From contig NC_065876.1 of the NCBI RefSeq assembly GCF_933775445.1, forward strand, positions 26,970,001 to 27,034,000: a stretch of DNA of 64,000 nt. The letters are read 5' to 3'. Below, one piece after another: positions 21,998 through 34,929 of this stretch. The notes under the pieces were generated by a model, which was given only the letters and a program-made list of their open reading frames with translations, was not told the DNA's origin and ran no database searches. The stretch is from Argentina anserina (Eukaryota; Streptophyta; Magnoliopsida; Rosales; Rosaceae). The stretch's first letter is position 1; every line of letters begins with the position of its first letter. The position numbers were made by a program, and so were the translations under genes.

Positions 21998-22103
21998 GGT
22001 GAAGAATGAAGACATGCGGGGAAAGGAACTGCATGGGAGCCAAAGAGAGGTTAATTCACTTAATTGGACTTGATGGGAGTAAACAGTAAAGTGAGAGAGC
22101 TCT

Positions 22104-22125
22104 TTGTCGGCAGGACAACGTGTTG
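22104..22125 (-). promoter_or_regulatory. Conserved promoter box, copy A (GACAACGTGTTG)
   Basis: The plus strand reads GGCAGGACAACGTGTTG; the same block, as GACAACGCGTTG, lies at 31340-31351 and 36079-36090 upstream of the other array genes. It is about 234 bp upstream of the ATG. Here the central CGCG is CGTG. The palindromic AACGCGTT core resembles CAMTA/CGCG-type sites, but no binding factor is proven by sequence. Confidence 0.45.
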
Positions 22126-24079
22126 CATTTTGGTTCGATTCGTGTTGCTTTGGCTTTGGCTTTTCTACCCAATCTGAGACTAGGACAGTGTTAATCCCGC
22201 TAAGTCAATTAGGACGACTAAGAGTCTAAGATCGTCATCACTAATCAGTGAGGTTGAAAGGGAAAGTTGTGTCCTAAGTATGACCATTTGTGTATGGTTT
22301 AGGTCCATGAAGCGTTATCCAATTGCATAAAATAAATGAATGGTTACTGTGAAAGTTCATAATATCATAATCAGTCATCTATTTTTTAATATAATTAACG
22401 AAACATTTTTATATTAAACTTTATTATTTTTTACTGAATAATTGAATTTTTTTTACGTGTAAAAGTGTGGCCATAGCTAAAAGCCTAAAAGTATATAAAT
22501 GAGGAGAGGATTTGGAAACTCTTTTGAATGCAACAAGTTTACATAAAATAATCTTTTTTTATATATATAAGAGATCGATAAGGAATATGTGATATTAGCT
22601 CATCCGAATGCACCTCATGAGATTAGATTGAAAGAAAATTATTGATGCTAACTTCCAAATTTTGACTAGGGCCAGAAGTACCTTTCAATCCTCACATAAT
22701 TATGAGGTAGCCCTCTTTGTAATTGATCTATCAACTTCTTAGTTCCTACTTTATTCAACTTGAATCTAATCATTCACCCAAAAAACTTGAATCCAATCAA
22801 TTTAGTAGATGTCAACTATCGGATCGGATGTGCATGGGGGAGTAGTCATTTTCATGTATAAATAGAATAGCTGATAAAAATCAGTGCATGCATGCCTCAC
22901 AGCCTCGATCAACTCACAGGGTTTCATCAATTTTCCAATAATGCAAGTGATATGGACGAGATGGGTGTGGAGGCTTCTGGCTTGGATCGTTCTACTTAAT
23001 TAGATAGGCATTGAACGAGACAAACTCTCTAGCTTCTTGGATCTACTCCTATCTTAGAGTTCACAACAATCTATTACCCTAAAGCATGCACATTTTGACT
23101 TGTGATCATGAATCATGATGAACAAGTATTGTAATACCCAAGTCAAATTATATGTACGTGCTGGGTTGGTGGAACACTATAGATTTTGCTGTTTGAAAAG
23201 TAAGTTGCAAATTAAGTGAGAGATTTTGTTTATATGAAAGCTGTTGAAGTGTTGATGCTGTTCGTGATCTGCGCTACGTAGAATTTCTTCACGTGTACGT
23301 ATTGGCTTGGGATTGTTACTTGGGTTTTGACTTTGATATCTATTTCATTTGGTGACCTTGTGAGAGACCGGACTCACCTTCCTGTTCAGCTTTATTCTGA
23401 TCATCCATGTTCGTCAATTCTATCAGTAATTGACTTTACTTACTATACTTCATTGTTAATATTTCTAGCTCTTGCTATTATTTATTTATTTCGATTACAT
23501 TATCTTGCAAATCCACGGAAGATTAGGGTTCACATATTTCATAATCTAATGTTTTATCCTAAACAACTAGCTAAGTTTTTCTGTTAGATAAATTGTTTGT
23601 TGGTCAATGGCATAGAGGCATACTGTATATAATTTTGTAAAACGAGAGCAGATTTAAGAACTGACGTTTCAGTGTTTCACATTGATGTATCATTACATTG
23701 ATTTTAATAGTAGTCGTACCTGTTAGACAAACTCCATATAAAGTATGAGTTTTTTTTTTTAAGATCACACTGCCCTCAAAAGTTTTATGAGTCTAGAGAG
23801 TACGTAGGGACTAATCATGCCGGGAGATCACGTCAAAACGTTTCCTCCTATCTGACGACAGAGAATAAATTACTATTTGACTTCGTTCAATAGCTAAATT
23901 CAAACTTAAATATGGGGGTTCACACTTAAACTCTTCCAATACAACCAGCTATATTTTATATGGTATGAACTCAGTTATACTGTTGAATTAAAAGTTAGTA
24001 TAGAATTTCTTGCAACTCTCAAAACTCAAATGTTTTTTCATTTAATTATAACATCATGAACTTCATGTTACAATGTATT
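22126..24079. repeat. 5' flank of EXO copy A, partly duplicated in unit B
   Basis: From about 22590 this non-coding flank aligns with 31828 onward: for example ATTATTGATGCTAACTTCCA at about 22640 and 31878, and the GACTTTGATATCT...GGTGACCTT block near 23330 and 32545. No gene of its own. The shared blocks show that the duplication unit carried several kilobases of upstream sequence. Confidence 0.7.
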
Positions 24080-24887
24080 CAGTGGTGGATCAAGGAATTA
24101 GAGTTCCGATGGACTTGAGTTTTCTATCAAGTAAAAAAAATATTAGAGTTCATACTAGAAAAACAAAACATAATCATACCAATAGGCAAACACAGTAGCA
24201 ATATATTAGACAAAATGTAAGAAAACACAGTAGCTAGGAAAACACAGTAGCAATAATCATACCAATACAACAATATCAAATTAATTGTGATAGAATCTAA
24301 AAGACTAAAATTAGACTACCGTAAATCAATAAGATTATGAACAAAATTTAGCAATAATCATCAAACAAAGTTTAGAGTTCATATCAGAAAAAAGCATAAT
24401 CAAATTCTCAATTCAGTATTTGAATGCCGACAACCCAAAAACTAATGCACCAGTGTTTGATTCGTCTCACTCCATGTATGCCTCTGTCCCAAGGACTCTA
24501 GGAAAAAACTCAACAAAATTAGAGACAAACTAGAACAAAATCAAATTAAATAAGAAAACTCAATTAATAGTTCTCCTCAAATTGAAAATAATCTATTGAT
24601 TATACTTACAATATATTTTACCAGAGAAAGAAGAAGATGAAGGAGTCGGAGAAGTAGAATTGATGATGCTAAGAGAATGAGATGGACTTTGAAATTGATA
24701 GGGATGATGCACCATTTAATAGAGAGACTAAGAGTCCAAGAGGAGCCGAGAGTTTTAGAACACGCTAAAGTTTTGGTGTTTAATTGTTAATTACCAAAAT
24801 AAATGTATATACCTTATTTATTTATTTATTTTGCCCAAAAAAATAGTTGGGCCTGAGCCTACCACTCTTAGCCTTGGATCCGCCCTG
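24080..24887. mobile_element. hAT-like non-autonomous element, about 808 bp
   Basis: Starts CAGTGGTGGATCAAGG and ends, on the minus strand, CAGGGCGGATCCAAGG, imperfect terminal inverted repeats typical of hAT-type elements. Flanks AATGTATT and AATGGATG are similar 8-mers and may be a diverged target duplication. The interior is AT-rich without coding sequence. The corresponding place in unit B (about 33050) lacks it, so it inserted into unit A after the duplication, or was lost from B. Confidence 0.6.
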
Positions 24888-25494
24888 GAATGGATGTACT
24901 ATATTCCGGTTCATACTTTCTTTCTTTCTTTTTAGTAAGTCCGGTTCACTTAATTGGTCACAAAATTTTTAGCAAAACAACCGGCTGGATTAGGTTGCAG
25001 GTGCCTAAGATTTTCGATCGTCCATGACGAACGTGTAATTTGGTCTGAATTTAGTAGTGTAGAGGTGAAGAACCTGGAACGAGCCAGAGAAGTGACCCAT
25101 GCAGTGGTTTCATGAATATTATCATGGCAATGGTGGTTTGATGGGTGATTTAGTTTGGGACATTCCGAGCATTTATGTCAGACACGTGTACACCGGCGGA
25201 CCTGGTGGTCGACGATACATACGGCCTGGGCCATGGAGGCCGGACAGTGAAGTGGATGGTCGGCATGTGGTGGAGCAGAGAGAGAGAGATAAACATGATG
25301 CTCTGTATTAATCTGTACGTGGTGCTCCTTAGACAATTCTGTAGTTTTCAGGAGTGGTCTCCAAGGAATTTGGTTTATAATGACCTACCAATTATGGAAC
25401 AAAGATTAACACACAATGCAACTGTGGAAAGAGGGCACGTATTGTATCGGTAGGGTAGATCTACAATAATATCCCTTGAATTTAGAGGGTTTAA
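24888..25494. repeat. Duplicated non-coding block, copy A
   Basis: Aligns with about 33115-33690: both contain ACCCATGCAGTGGTTTCATGAAT, a CACCGGCGGACCTGGTGGTCGA stretch (25190; 33367) and ACCTACCAATTATGGAACAAAGATT. Short open frames here (for example 25099-25311) are not matched by an intact frame in the other copy, so I call it non-coding. Similarity stops at about 25495, where the 2.8 kb insertion starts. Confidence 0.75.
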
Positions 25495-28320
25495 AAAAAA
25501 AAAACTCATCATTTAGTTTGCGAAGGTCGCAAGTCTGATAACCTTTTACACGGTCCGGCCTGCGAGAAAATCCGTTAAAGCTCGTTTTCGTGGATAGAGG
25601 GTCCGACTTAGTTTAGAGATGTGAAACCCGACACTGTTCGTAAAAGCCCGCCAACAAATAAAATATTATACATGCATATAATATATTATACATATATCAA
25701 TTATATATATATTTTTGTAAGAATTATACATAAAATATTATATATGTTAATAATACTAGATTTAAAATTTTATATTTTTTATATTATAACTATATACTAG
25801 ATTTAAAATAAAATTGTAGCATTATGAAGCACCTATATGAAGTAAATGAAGTAAACTTCTCTGAATTAATCGACACCACCTGATGTTATCAGTACTAATA
25901 TTTAGGGACCCTGTAAAAATTTCATCTAATTCGGATCTCGTTTGACATTCAGAATTTTCGATAAACCGAAAACACCACTAATATGCCCTAAGGGAGGACC
26001 TGTTACTTGGATGCGAACGTCGAAAACCGTTTGCATATATGAAATCATCTAATTTTTTTAACCGATCGTGCGCGGTCGCACCGAGGAAACTCATTTGGCA
26101 AATCCCCGGTCAACGAAGTTTTATATGTCAAAATGTCTCTTTTTTTGTAAACCGTAGGTACAGACGATCAAACTATGTCCAAAACTGACGAATTTTTACG
26201 GGGTCCCTAAATATATATACAAATCACATATGTTGGTGTCGATCAACTGTATTTAGAACTGGAGTTTTCGACATCAGCCGATGTGATCGGTATATATATA
26301 TAGTGACCCCGTAAAAATTTCATCCAATTCGGACCTCGTTTAACTGTCAGAATTTTCGGTAAACCAAAAACACCACTAATATGTTCTGAGGGAAGACCTA
26401 TTACCAAGATGCGAAGCCATTTGAATATTTGAAATCACCTAATTTTTGTCACCGATCGTGCGAGATCACACCGAGAAAACGAATTTGGCAAAGTCTCGGT
26501 CAATGGGGGTTTTAATATGTCAAAACACCTCTTTTTTGTTGACTGTAGGTACAGACGGTCAAACCATGTCGAAAACGGACGAAATTTTTACGAGTTACCT
26601 AAATATATTTACTGATCACATCTGCTTATGTCGATCGACCATATTTCAAATTGGAGTTGTCGATCGCCGAAGTATCTTCTAATTAATCATAACTTTTATA
26701 TTAGGTTTACAATAAAACTATCGCATTATGAAGCGACTATATGAAGGAAACTTATTGGAATCCATCAACACCATCCGATGTGATCGGTATATATATTTAG
26801 TGACCATTTTCAAATTTCATCTAATTCGGATATCATTTGACTGGCGGAATTTCCAGTAAACCACAAACACCACTAATATGCCCTAAAGGAGGACCAAATA
26901 CCAAGATGTGAATGCCGAAAGCTGTTTATATATTTGAAATCACCTAATTTTTGTCACCGATCTTGCGCGGTCGCAAAAAGGAAACCTATTTAGCAAAGCC
27001 CCGGTCAATGGGGGTTTTAATATGAACGCCTCTTTTTTTGTTGACCGTAGGTACGGACGGTCAAACCATGTCCAAAACGAACGAAATTTTTACAGGTTCC
27101 CTAAATATATATACTGATCACATACTAGTATCAATCGACCATATTTCGAACTGGAGTTGTTGATCGCCGAAGTGTCCACTAATGTATTATAACCTTTATA
27201 TTAGGTTTATAATATAAAAAGCAACTATATGAAGGAAACTTCTCTAGATCGATCGACACCATCCGATGTGATCGGAATATATATTTAGTGATCCTATAAA
27301 AATTTCATCCAATTTGGACCTTGTTTGACCGTCGGAAATTTCAGTAAACCAAAAACACCACTAATATGCCCTAAGAGAAGACTTATTACCAAGATTTGAA
27401 CACCGAAAGACGTATGCATATCTGAAATCACATAATTTTTCTCACCGATTGTGTGCGGTCGCAACAAGAAAACTCATTTAGCAAAGCCCCGGTCAATGAG
27501 GATTTTAATATGTTAAAACGCATATTTTTTTGGTGATCATAGGTACGGACGGTCAAACCATGTTTAAAACGGACGAAATTTTTTACAGGTTCCCTAAATA
27601 TATATACTGATTAGATCTACTGTTGTCGATCGACCATAATTCAAACTGGAGTTGTCGATCGCCGAAGTGTCCACTAATGTATCATAACTTTTATATTAGG
27701 TTTTATAATAAAACTATTGCATTATGAAGCGACTATATGAAGGAAACTTATCAGGATTGATCGACGCCATCTAATTTGATCGGTATATACAGTTAGTGAT
27801 GCTATGAAAATTTCATCCAATTCGGACCTCGTTTGACCGTCGGAATTTACAGGGTCAAACCAAAAACATAATTGTTGTCACCGATCGTACGCAGTCTTAA
27901 CGAGAAAACTCATTTGACAAATCTCTGGTCAATGTGGTTTTATTATGTCAAAACGCATTTTTGTTGTTGACCGTAGGTACGGACAGTCGAACCATGTTCA
28001 AAACAGACGAAATTTTTACAGGGTCCCTAAAATATATATCAAACACATCTACTGGTGTCAATCAACAATATTTCAAAACTAGAATTTTATTTGTGATTTG
28101 TTTTAGAATATTTTCTAATATTTTTTTTTATGTTTCAAACCCTTAAATAAGAGTATTATGTTTTTTTTCTAATACAAGCCCACAAGGCCCGGCCTGCAAA
28201 AGCTACAAGGCATTGTAGGTAGGCTTAAATCTTCATATTTGTGAAAATACTCGGCCCAGCCCGTCACTTATTTAAATGTACTTAGATCAGGCCGAGCCAA
28301 GCCCGTTGACAAGCCCTATT
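25495..28320. mobile_element. 2.8 kb insertion with an internal tandem array, probable transposon
   Basis: Present in unit A but absent from the matching place in unit B (the alignment resumes with ACAAATTTAAAA at 28322 and 33738). Both outer parts are rich in CGGCCCGGCCTGC-like sequence, and the right end reads GGGCTTGTCAACGGGC on the minus strand, a terminus style common in plant hAT-type elements. The left terminus is not clear to me. No coding sequence found. Confidence 0.6.
25885..28080. repeat. Tandem array, about five units of 390-510 bp
   Basis: Recurring landmarks in the same order: CATCCGATGTGATCGGTATA (near 25885, 26274, 26773, 27255, 27765), AAATTTCATCCAATTCGG, AAAAACACCACTAATATG, CACCGATCGTGCGCGGTCGC, and GTAGGTACGGACGGTCAAACC. 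Copies are diverged by substitutions and indels and the last is internally deleted. It is an internal satellite of the surrounding insertion. No protein-coding potential is conserved among units. Confidence 0.85.
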
Positions 28321-28329
28321 TACAAATTT

Positions 28330-30141
28330 AAAATGAAAATTGATACAATGTAATTTGCAAGGTTCAACTCTGTCCTTTTTTAATATTGATAATTACAGTA
28401 TTAGATAATACAACTCATATTCTCTTTAATAGCTCACTAACGTCCTTAAATTTATAAAATCAAGGGATGTAAAACAAGTTTAAAGAGCAACAACACTCCC
28501 TCCAAAAAGGGAAATAACAAGCTAAAAAGCACCAAAAATAAAATAGCTAACAAAAACCCATACTAACAAAACAATCAAAGACTTTATATTCATCTTAACT
28601 TTATCTTACCGGGGGAAGGACTTTTGATTTGATGGAGAAAGATCAAATGCATTCTGGGGAATCGTGACACATTATGCTGCTGCCTTTATAACCCATGCCC
28701 TGCACATCAAACACATAAACTTATCTCCACGTTGATATCATTAAAGCTACTTATATGTGCGTTCTTCATTGAGTTCATTCTGAACATCAACCTCTGAAGC
28801 TTCCACCGGTTCAGACTTTTTAGGGAGCTTTGTAATATGAAATTCACTAGCCTTTAGAGTTTAGACTTTTTCAGTCATATATCGATATTTACACTGTCTA
28901 GGTTTTAGTTGCTTAAAATTTATTTAGGTCACTAAGTTCCACTTGTACCACTAACATATCAGTTAATGTCAGTTAGAATAAAAAAATTGACTGCAGTAAC
29001 ACCCCACCACATCTCCATCTTCTCCGGTTCTCCCAATACCTCCGTCTTCTGCACTTACTCACCAACACCCCCACAAATTCCAGTTGTACCATCCTCCTCC
29101 CTCAAACTCACTCCCAGACCCCACCGCACCATAGCCTCCTCCGCCTCCTCATAACCATCTGCCACGTCATCCCACAACACCGCACCACCATAGGATTAAT
29201 CACAATTGCAATTCCTACTACAACTCCGATGTCGATTTGTTCGTGAACGACATCATTCGCAAACCACCCTCAGGATTTTGGGTCCATAATACCTTTGTAT
29301 TCTAGGCGGCATCATAGATCCAAATCATCTGAAAAAATGAAACACCCTGGTCGACATCGATTTGCTTCAGTTCATCAGTCTTCCTCTGCCTCATCCATTT
29401 TTTTATTTAGTTTAATTTTGTTGAAACGGAGTTAGCCTCGGTGTTAGTGTCATTTGATTGCAAAATTAAATGGCCAAGTCTGATTGGTTAGTAATGATAG
29501 GTTCACTTATATCTTTTGCCCTGAATAAGTTCCCTTAGTTGCCGATGAGTATCATCTCTTAAAAGTTTCAGCTAGATTGATTAATGTCTGGCTTCATCAA
29601 ATTACTTCAACTGTTTGTGTTTTTAGTTGGTGAATCATGCTTACGAATACCCAAATGTTACAATTCAACAGAAAATTTTCGTGCTCATATGAAACTTAAA
29701 AGTAAATAGTGAAGATGTCTATATCTGACAGAAAACTCGATGATCGAGCTTCATATTATGTTACTCACCGGTGACTCGAGTCCTTTTCTTTTTAGTGTTC
29801 TTGGATTGTAGTGTGTCTTGTGCTTATCAAGCAAAGTATTATTATTTTTCCTGTGATTTATGATTTTACAGAATTACGGTTTTGTTTTTGTTGACACCAT
29901 GTTAGTCCTTATCCAGCTAGCGCATATTTAATATGATTTTTAGCTAAATGTCATAATTCAGATTTTGATCAGAGAATTTCATCATGGTATGAATCAAGAA
30001 CTCAAAATAAGCCAAACTACTGTGAAAATTAGAATTTTTATTACTTTAGTTTCAAACAATAAAGAATGTGATTTGAAGCATTAATGACTATATTCTCTAC
30101 ATAATCTGTACTGTAACGTGGTCTCAACTCCTAATTTACTC
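28330..30141. repeat. Continuation of duplication units and 3' flank of EXO copy B
   Basis: The block near 28605-28665 (TCTTACCGGG, then GATCAAATGCATT) matches 33952-34010, and the block from about 29570 to 30141 matches about 34310-34929 up to the stop codons. Near 29000-29290 a C-rich stretch could be a small captured coding piece (FVNDIIRKPPSGFWVHNT in one frame), but it is unidentified and not open for long. Confidence 0.6.
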
Positions 30142-31104
30142 TCAAACAAGAGTAGAACAAGTTGAGGTAGCAGGGTCAAACAAAGCAGGGAGCAAGTACT
30201 TCTTCCCATTCAAACCATTGGCATTGTAGCTGGCACCGGTTGTAGCATCAACCAAGAGTTCTCCGGCGTAACCAGGATACGCTCCTTTGGCATATACACC
30301 GGGACAAGCGGAGGCAGCCTCCAATGGAGCTTCTTTGGGACCCTGGTAGAACCCATTTCCAAAAGGGTTGGTCACAGTCCCAGCCAAAAGGCTAGCTAGA
30401 TTGATGATCATACCGTCCACACCGACATCGTTGTTGGGTGCCACCAATGGCGTATTCTGTGGTCCATAGATAGGCTGGTGGAATGGCCAAGCACACTGAC
30501 CAGGGCATTGTGTCTCTGAGTTTCCCACCCAGATGTATGCAAACTTGGAGCTCTTGCCTCTGATTATGGAGGTCTTTGAAGAACCATGTGTACCACATTT
30601 GCTAGAGCAAAACCCATCAACTAGAACATCTGATGAGGTCAAGACAACGTTGATGGCATTACTCTGGCCACCCTTAGCTGCCAACTTCTTGATGTGTGTT
30701 TGCGACAGAGACTTGCCCATAGAGTAGCTCTCATCGAGGATTTGGGTACCCAATGAGAGGGAAAGAGATGAGGTTTTCTGGGCACTGGCAAGGTGATAGT
30801 ATTTCTCTATGGATTTCCACCATGTAGCAACTGATGGTTGGTTTTCAGATGGAGAAGAAATGGAAAGGGATGTGATGAAATCGGAAACGATTGCGCGCTG
30901 CGAAGGCTTAAACTTTCCGTACCAGATCAAGTTGATGGAGATTTTACCAGTGAGAAGAGGACCATTGTGGTATTGAAATAGTATAGGCTGCTGGGTTTGG
31001 TCTGAGCTGGTCTGAGCAAGGCTCCTAGCTGCTGAGCCAAAATGAAACAGAGAGATGAGCAGGACTAATTGTAGGAATACATAGCCGGAAGCAAAGGAAG
31101 CCAT
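30142..31104 (-). CDS. EXORDIUM/PHI-1-like secreted protein, array copy B
   Basis: Intronless, 320 residues, starting at ATG 31104 ([10 protein letters not shown]). The frame stays open for 80 codons further upstream, but those run through the TATA box and leader, so they are not coding. Signal peptide about residues 1-26; all family signatures intact, including the WW pair ([11 protein letters not shown]), [12 protein letters not shown], the [19 protein letters not shown] block and terminal STCSTLV. Very close to the copy at 34930 (shared [10 protein letters not shown] and [16 protein letters not shown]); copy A has VYGKGAY instead. Expected role as for copy A: secreted apoplastic growth-related protein. 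The promoter has a TATA box about 120 bp and a GACAACGCGTTG box about 236 bp upstream. Confidence 0.95.
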   Translation of the reverse strand: MASFASGYVFLQLVLLISLFHFGSAARSLAQTSSDQTQQPILFQYHNGPLLTGKISINLIWYGKFKPSQRAIVSDFITSLSISSPSENQPSVATWWKSIEKYYHLASAQKTSSLSLSLGTQILDESYSMGKSLSQTHIKKLAAKGGQSNAINVVLTSSDVLVDGFCSSKCGTHGSSKTSIIRGKSSKFAYIWVGNSETQCPGQCAWPFHQPIYGPQNTPLVAPNNDVGVDGMIINLASLLAGTVTNPFGNGFYQGPKEAPLEAASACPGVYAKGAYPGYAGELLVDATTGASYNANGLNGKKYLLPALFDPATSTCSTLV

Positions 31105-31220
31105 TGTTTTGTATAACAAAGCTATAAATTTAGGACTTGAGAGTTTAGTGATTTTAAAAAAGAAGTATATATGGATCTCAAGGTTTGGTGGATTGGAATG
31201 GATATCAGGATATGAAGATG

Positions 31221-31231
31221 CATATATATAG
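31221..31231 (-). promoter_or_regulatory. Probable TATA box of EXO copy B
   Basis: CACTATATATATG on the minus strand, about 120 bp upstream of the ATG, in the same sequence context as in copies A and C. Confidence 0.6.
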
Positions 31232-31339
31232 TGCTGAAGAGTGAAGACTTGGGGGGAAAGAAAGTGCACGGAAGGAGCTAGATCGAGATAGGTTGGACTT
31301 GATGGGAGTAAAGTGCATGAGAGAGCTAAAGGCCAGCAG

Positions 31340-31351
31340 GACAACGCGTTG
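31340..31351. promoter_or_regulatory. Conserved promoter box, copy B (GACAACGCGTTG)
   Basis: Identical 12-mer to that at 36079, near-identical to 22114 in copy A, about 236 bp upstream of the ATG. It contains an AACGCGTT palindrome. Confidence 0.5.
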
Positions 31352-34300
31352 CTTTTCTACCCAATCTAAGAGTAGATGACAGGGCTTATCCAGCTAAATC
31401 AATTAGGTCGACTAAGATCATCATTAGAGGAGAGTGAAAGTTGTTTACTAATTTGCGTGGCGTTGAAGGTACTTTATATAATCGCTGCTTTCATGAAGCG
31501 TTAGCCATGATCAGAAAACTAGTGGAAGCTAAGAGTATTTTCCACAGTAATTGGTGATGCATTAATTTTGTTTAATTTTGTGAAGTAATGCAGTCTAGAC
31601 TGATTTGTGTCAACTGGCAATGCATTTGTTTTCTCATTGTTAGCATCAGACTTGGTGAGATCTACTATTTTTTTCTCTGAGAATTTGTGTGTCCTAATGT
31701 TTAGTTTTCTCGTTTACAACCCACTTAACTTATTTTCCAATTTAAATGTGTTTGTTATTTTGATGTCCCTTTTGTACCGTCTTTTGACGCGTACGTAAGA
31801 TTTAATTAGAATTATTTTATATATTAGATGATATTAGTTCATCGGAATGCAACTCGATCATTAAATTGAAGGTAAATTATTGATGCTAACTTCCAAATTT
31901 TGGCAGAGGCCACTCAGGCCAGAGGGAGAAGTACTTTCAATCCTCACATATTATGGGATGACACTCTTTTATAATTAATCCATCTACTTGAAGGAAACTT
32001 GAATGCACTCAATTTAGTAGATGTCAACTATTGGATCGGATGTGGTTCGAAATAATGCTTGTGGATGCAGGAGTAGTAATTTTCATTTATTAATAGAACA
32101 GAATACAGATGAACTTAATGGGAAGAGGTGCGGCAAATTTTAAATTCAGTGCATGCCTCACAAGGTTTCAATTTACAATGGTGCAAGGAATATATGCGAG
32201 CTGCGTGTAGGCTTCTGCCAAGAAAGTTTCTGAATTTGACTTCGATCGTTCTAATTAGATAGCCAATGTAGGAGACAGGACTCTCTTCTTGTATCTTCTC
32301 CTATCTTAGATAACATAACAAAATCCATTACACTATAGTATGCACATTCCACTTGTGATCATGATATTGTGATACGCAGTCAAGTTTTATGTGCAGGGTT
32401 GGTGGAACGCGATACATTAGAAAATAAGATGCAAATTAAGTGAGATTGTGTTTTCTGTGGAATCTACTGATGCTCTACGTGATCTTAACTAGAATTTCTT
32501 CACATGTATAGGCTTGAATTGGGAATGATATATGCTTGGGTTTTGACTTTGATATCTTTTTCATTTTGGTGACCTTCTGAGAGACCAGACTCTCCTTCCT
32601 CTGTATCTTCCTGTTCAGCTTGGCCATGTTGATCAATTCGATCACTATTTGACTGTGCTTACTATATTTCATTATTAATATTTCTAGCTCTTGCCATTAT
32701 TCAAGTACTATATCTTGCAAATCCACAGATTCTCAGAAGGAAATGTATGATTCTAACAACTAGCCAAGTTTTTATGCTAGATAGATTGTTAGGATTTGGT
32801 ACGTACATATTGCACAAAAAATCATAGAATAGAGAAAGAAATTGTAAGTAGGGACGGCACGACATTAATGATTTTATGCATATGTTACAGTAGCTCAATA
32901 AGTAATGGTAGACCAATTATAAAGTATGAGTTAAACAATTAAGCTATAAATTTAATATTTGTATATGATTTCGTAGAACTCTCTGATGCTTAAAGTTTTT
33001 GTTACTATTACACTGTGAATTTTCGTGCTATTCATTTACGATAATGAATCACCAATCTTTATTCCGATCCATACGTAATCGATCAGCAATGCAAAACAAC
33101 CAACATTGATTAGGTTACAGGTGCCTAACACGTACTAGAGTTCTTCAATCTTTATGAACTCAATGTCTAATTTGGTTTTAATTTAGTAGTCTAGAGGTGA
33201 AGAACCTGGGTAAGCCATAGAGGTGACCCATGCAGTGGTTTCATGAATAATTTTATGGGTCGGAAAGTATACATATCCAGATATCCTAAGGTAGTGGGGT
33301 TGTCAATGGTGACTTGGTGAGTGATTTAGTTTGGGACATTCCGAGCATGAAATGTCAGACACGTGTTCACCGGCGGACCTGGTGGTCGATGACTCGATGA
33401 TACATACGACCTGGGCCATGGAAGCCGGAGAGTGAAGTGGATGGTCGGCATGTGGTGGAGGAGAGAGAGGATGCACTGTATTAGTGTGTGGTGCTCCTTG
33501 GACAATACCGCAGTGTTGTTCAAGAGTATTCTCAAAGGAATTATGGTTCTAACTTCTAAGGACCTACCAATTATGGAACAAAGATTGACACACAATGCAA
33601 CTGTGGGAAGGGGGCATGTATCATGTATAATTGTATATATTGGTCATTTGGTAGGGAATATCCACAATAATAGCCCTTGAATTTAGAGGGGGTTTTTTTG
33701 CGGTCAATGCTTGAAAATTTGAAGGTTTGATTACAACTTACAAATTTAAAACAAACCTTTTCTTAAGAATCAAATAGTTATATTAACCAGTCAAAATGCT
33801 CATACATTATAAGTTGTTCTAAAACAAGTCTTAAAACAAAACTAATAATAAAAAAACCTATTTTCAGGGTTATAAAAAATGTATAGAAGATTAGGCGATA
33901 TCCATCTCTGTAATCGCTCAGTGAGTTACGTCCTTAATTCATCTTAACTGGATCTTACCGGGCGAAAGGTCTGTAGATTTGATGGAGCAAGATCAAATGC
34001 ATTTTAAGGAATCCGAGTTTCTCCCCTAAATCTTGCCTACGTGACACATTATGTTGTATTAAACCCATGCATTGGCAGCAGCATTGCACAATCAAACCGC
34101 TAAACTTACCTCCACATTGATGTTATTAATATTCACTTTATGTGCATTCATTCGCTTATTACGTTTTTCATTCAAATTATCAACCTCCGTGGCTCGGACC
34201 GCTCTTTAAAGCTCACTAATGAGATTCATAATACTAAAATCATCAACCTTTAGACCAAGTTTTCTATCAGATATTAGTTTTTAGATTCTGATGAGTAAAT

Positions 34301-34929
34301 CATCCCTAAAACGTTTCAGCCAAATTGATTAATGTTCGAATGCTGAACTTGGTCAAATGAATGAATGAACAAAATAAGTTCAACATGTGTGTTCCTAGTT
34401 AGTAAATCATGGTTATGAATACCTAAATATTTACAATTTAGTTGAACATTTTCGGGAAGATCTACTCATAGGAAACAAAAAAATTGCACAGTGAATATGT
34501 TGATAACTGTATAAAATATGGTTTGAAAGCTGGAGAGCTTCATATTACACCATTTACACCAGGGTGTGCTTTAGGGAACTCCACAGCTTTTTAGTGTTCG
34601 TGGATGGTACTGTGCCTTATCAAGCAATGCATTTTTTTTGTTTTGTGATTGATCATCATTTACTCTCCTTTTTTGTTTACACCACGTTATTTTTATCCGT
34701 CGAGTGCATATATAATATGATATTTAGCTAGATGTCATAACTCAGATTTCGATCGAGAATATCATCATGTAGTATCAATCAAGAACACATAACAAGCAAA
34801 GTTACTATGAAAATTAAAAAATATATATTATTTTCATTTGAAACTATAAAGAATGTGAATTGAAGAATCAATGACCTATATTCTCTACATAAAATGTACT
34901 CTAACGTGGTCTCAACTGCTAATTTACTC
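31352..34929. repeat. Duplication unit B: 5' flank of copy B running into the 3' flank of copy C
   Basis: Non-coding. 31828-33690 matches 22590-25490 of unit A minus the hAT-like insertion; 33930-34050 matches 28590-28700; 34310-34929 matches 29570-30141. This collinearity defines a tandemly duplicated segment containing one EXO gene plus several kilobases of flank. Confidence 0.75.

Noticed and set aside
25099..25453. Two overlapping plus-strand frames with apparent conservation in unit B
   Set aside because: The sequence is conserved because it was duplicated; the frame itself is not kept in the second copy (about 33230-33680).
31105..31344. An 80-codon N-terminal extension of EXO copy B
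   Set aside because: It runs through the TATA box and leader and has no counterpart in copies A, C and D; the signal peptide starts at the inner ATG.
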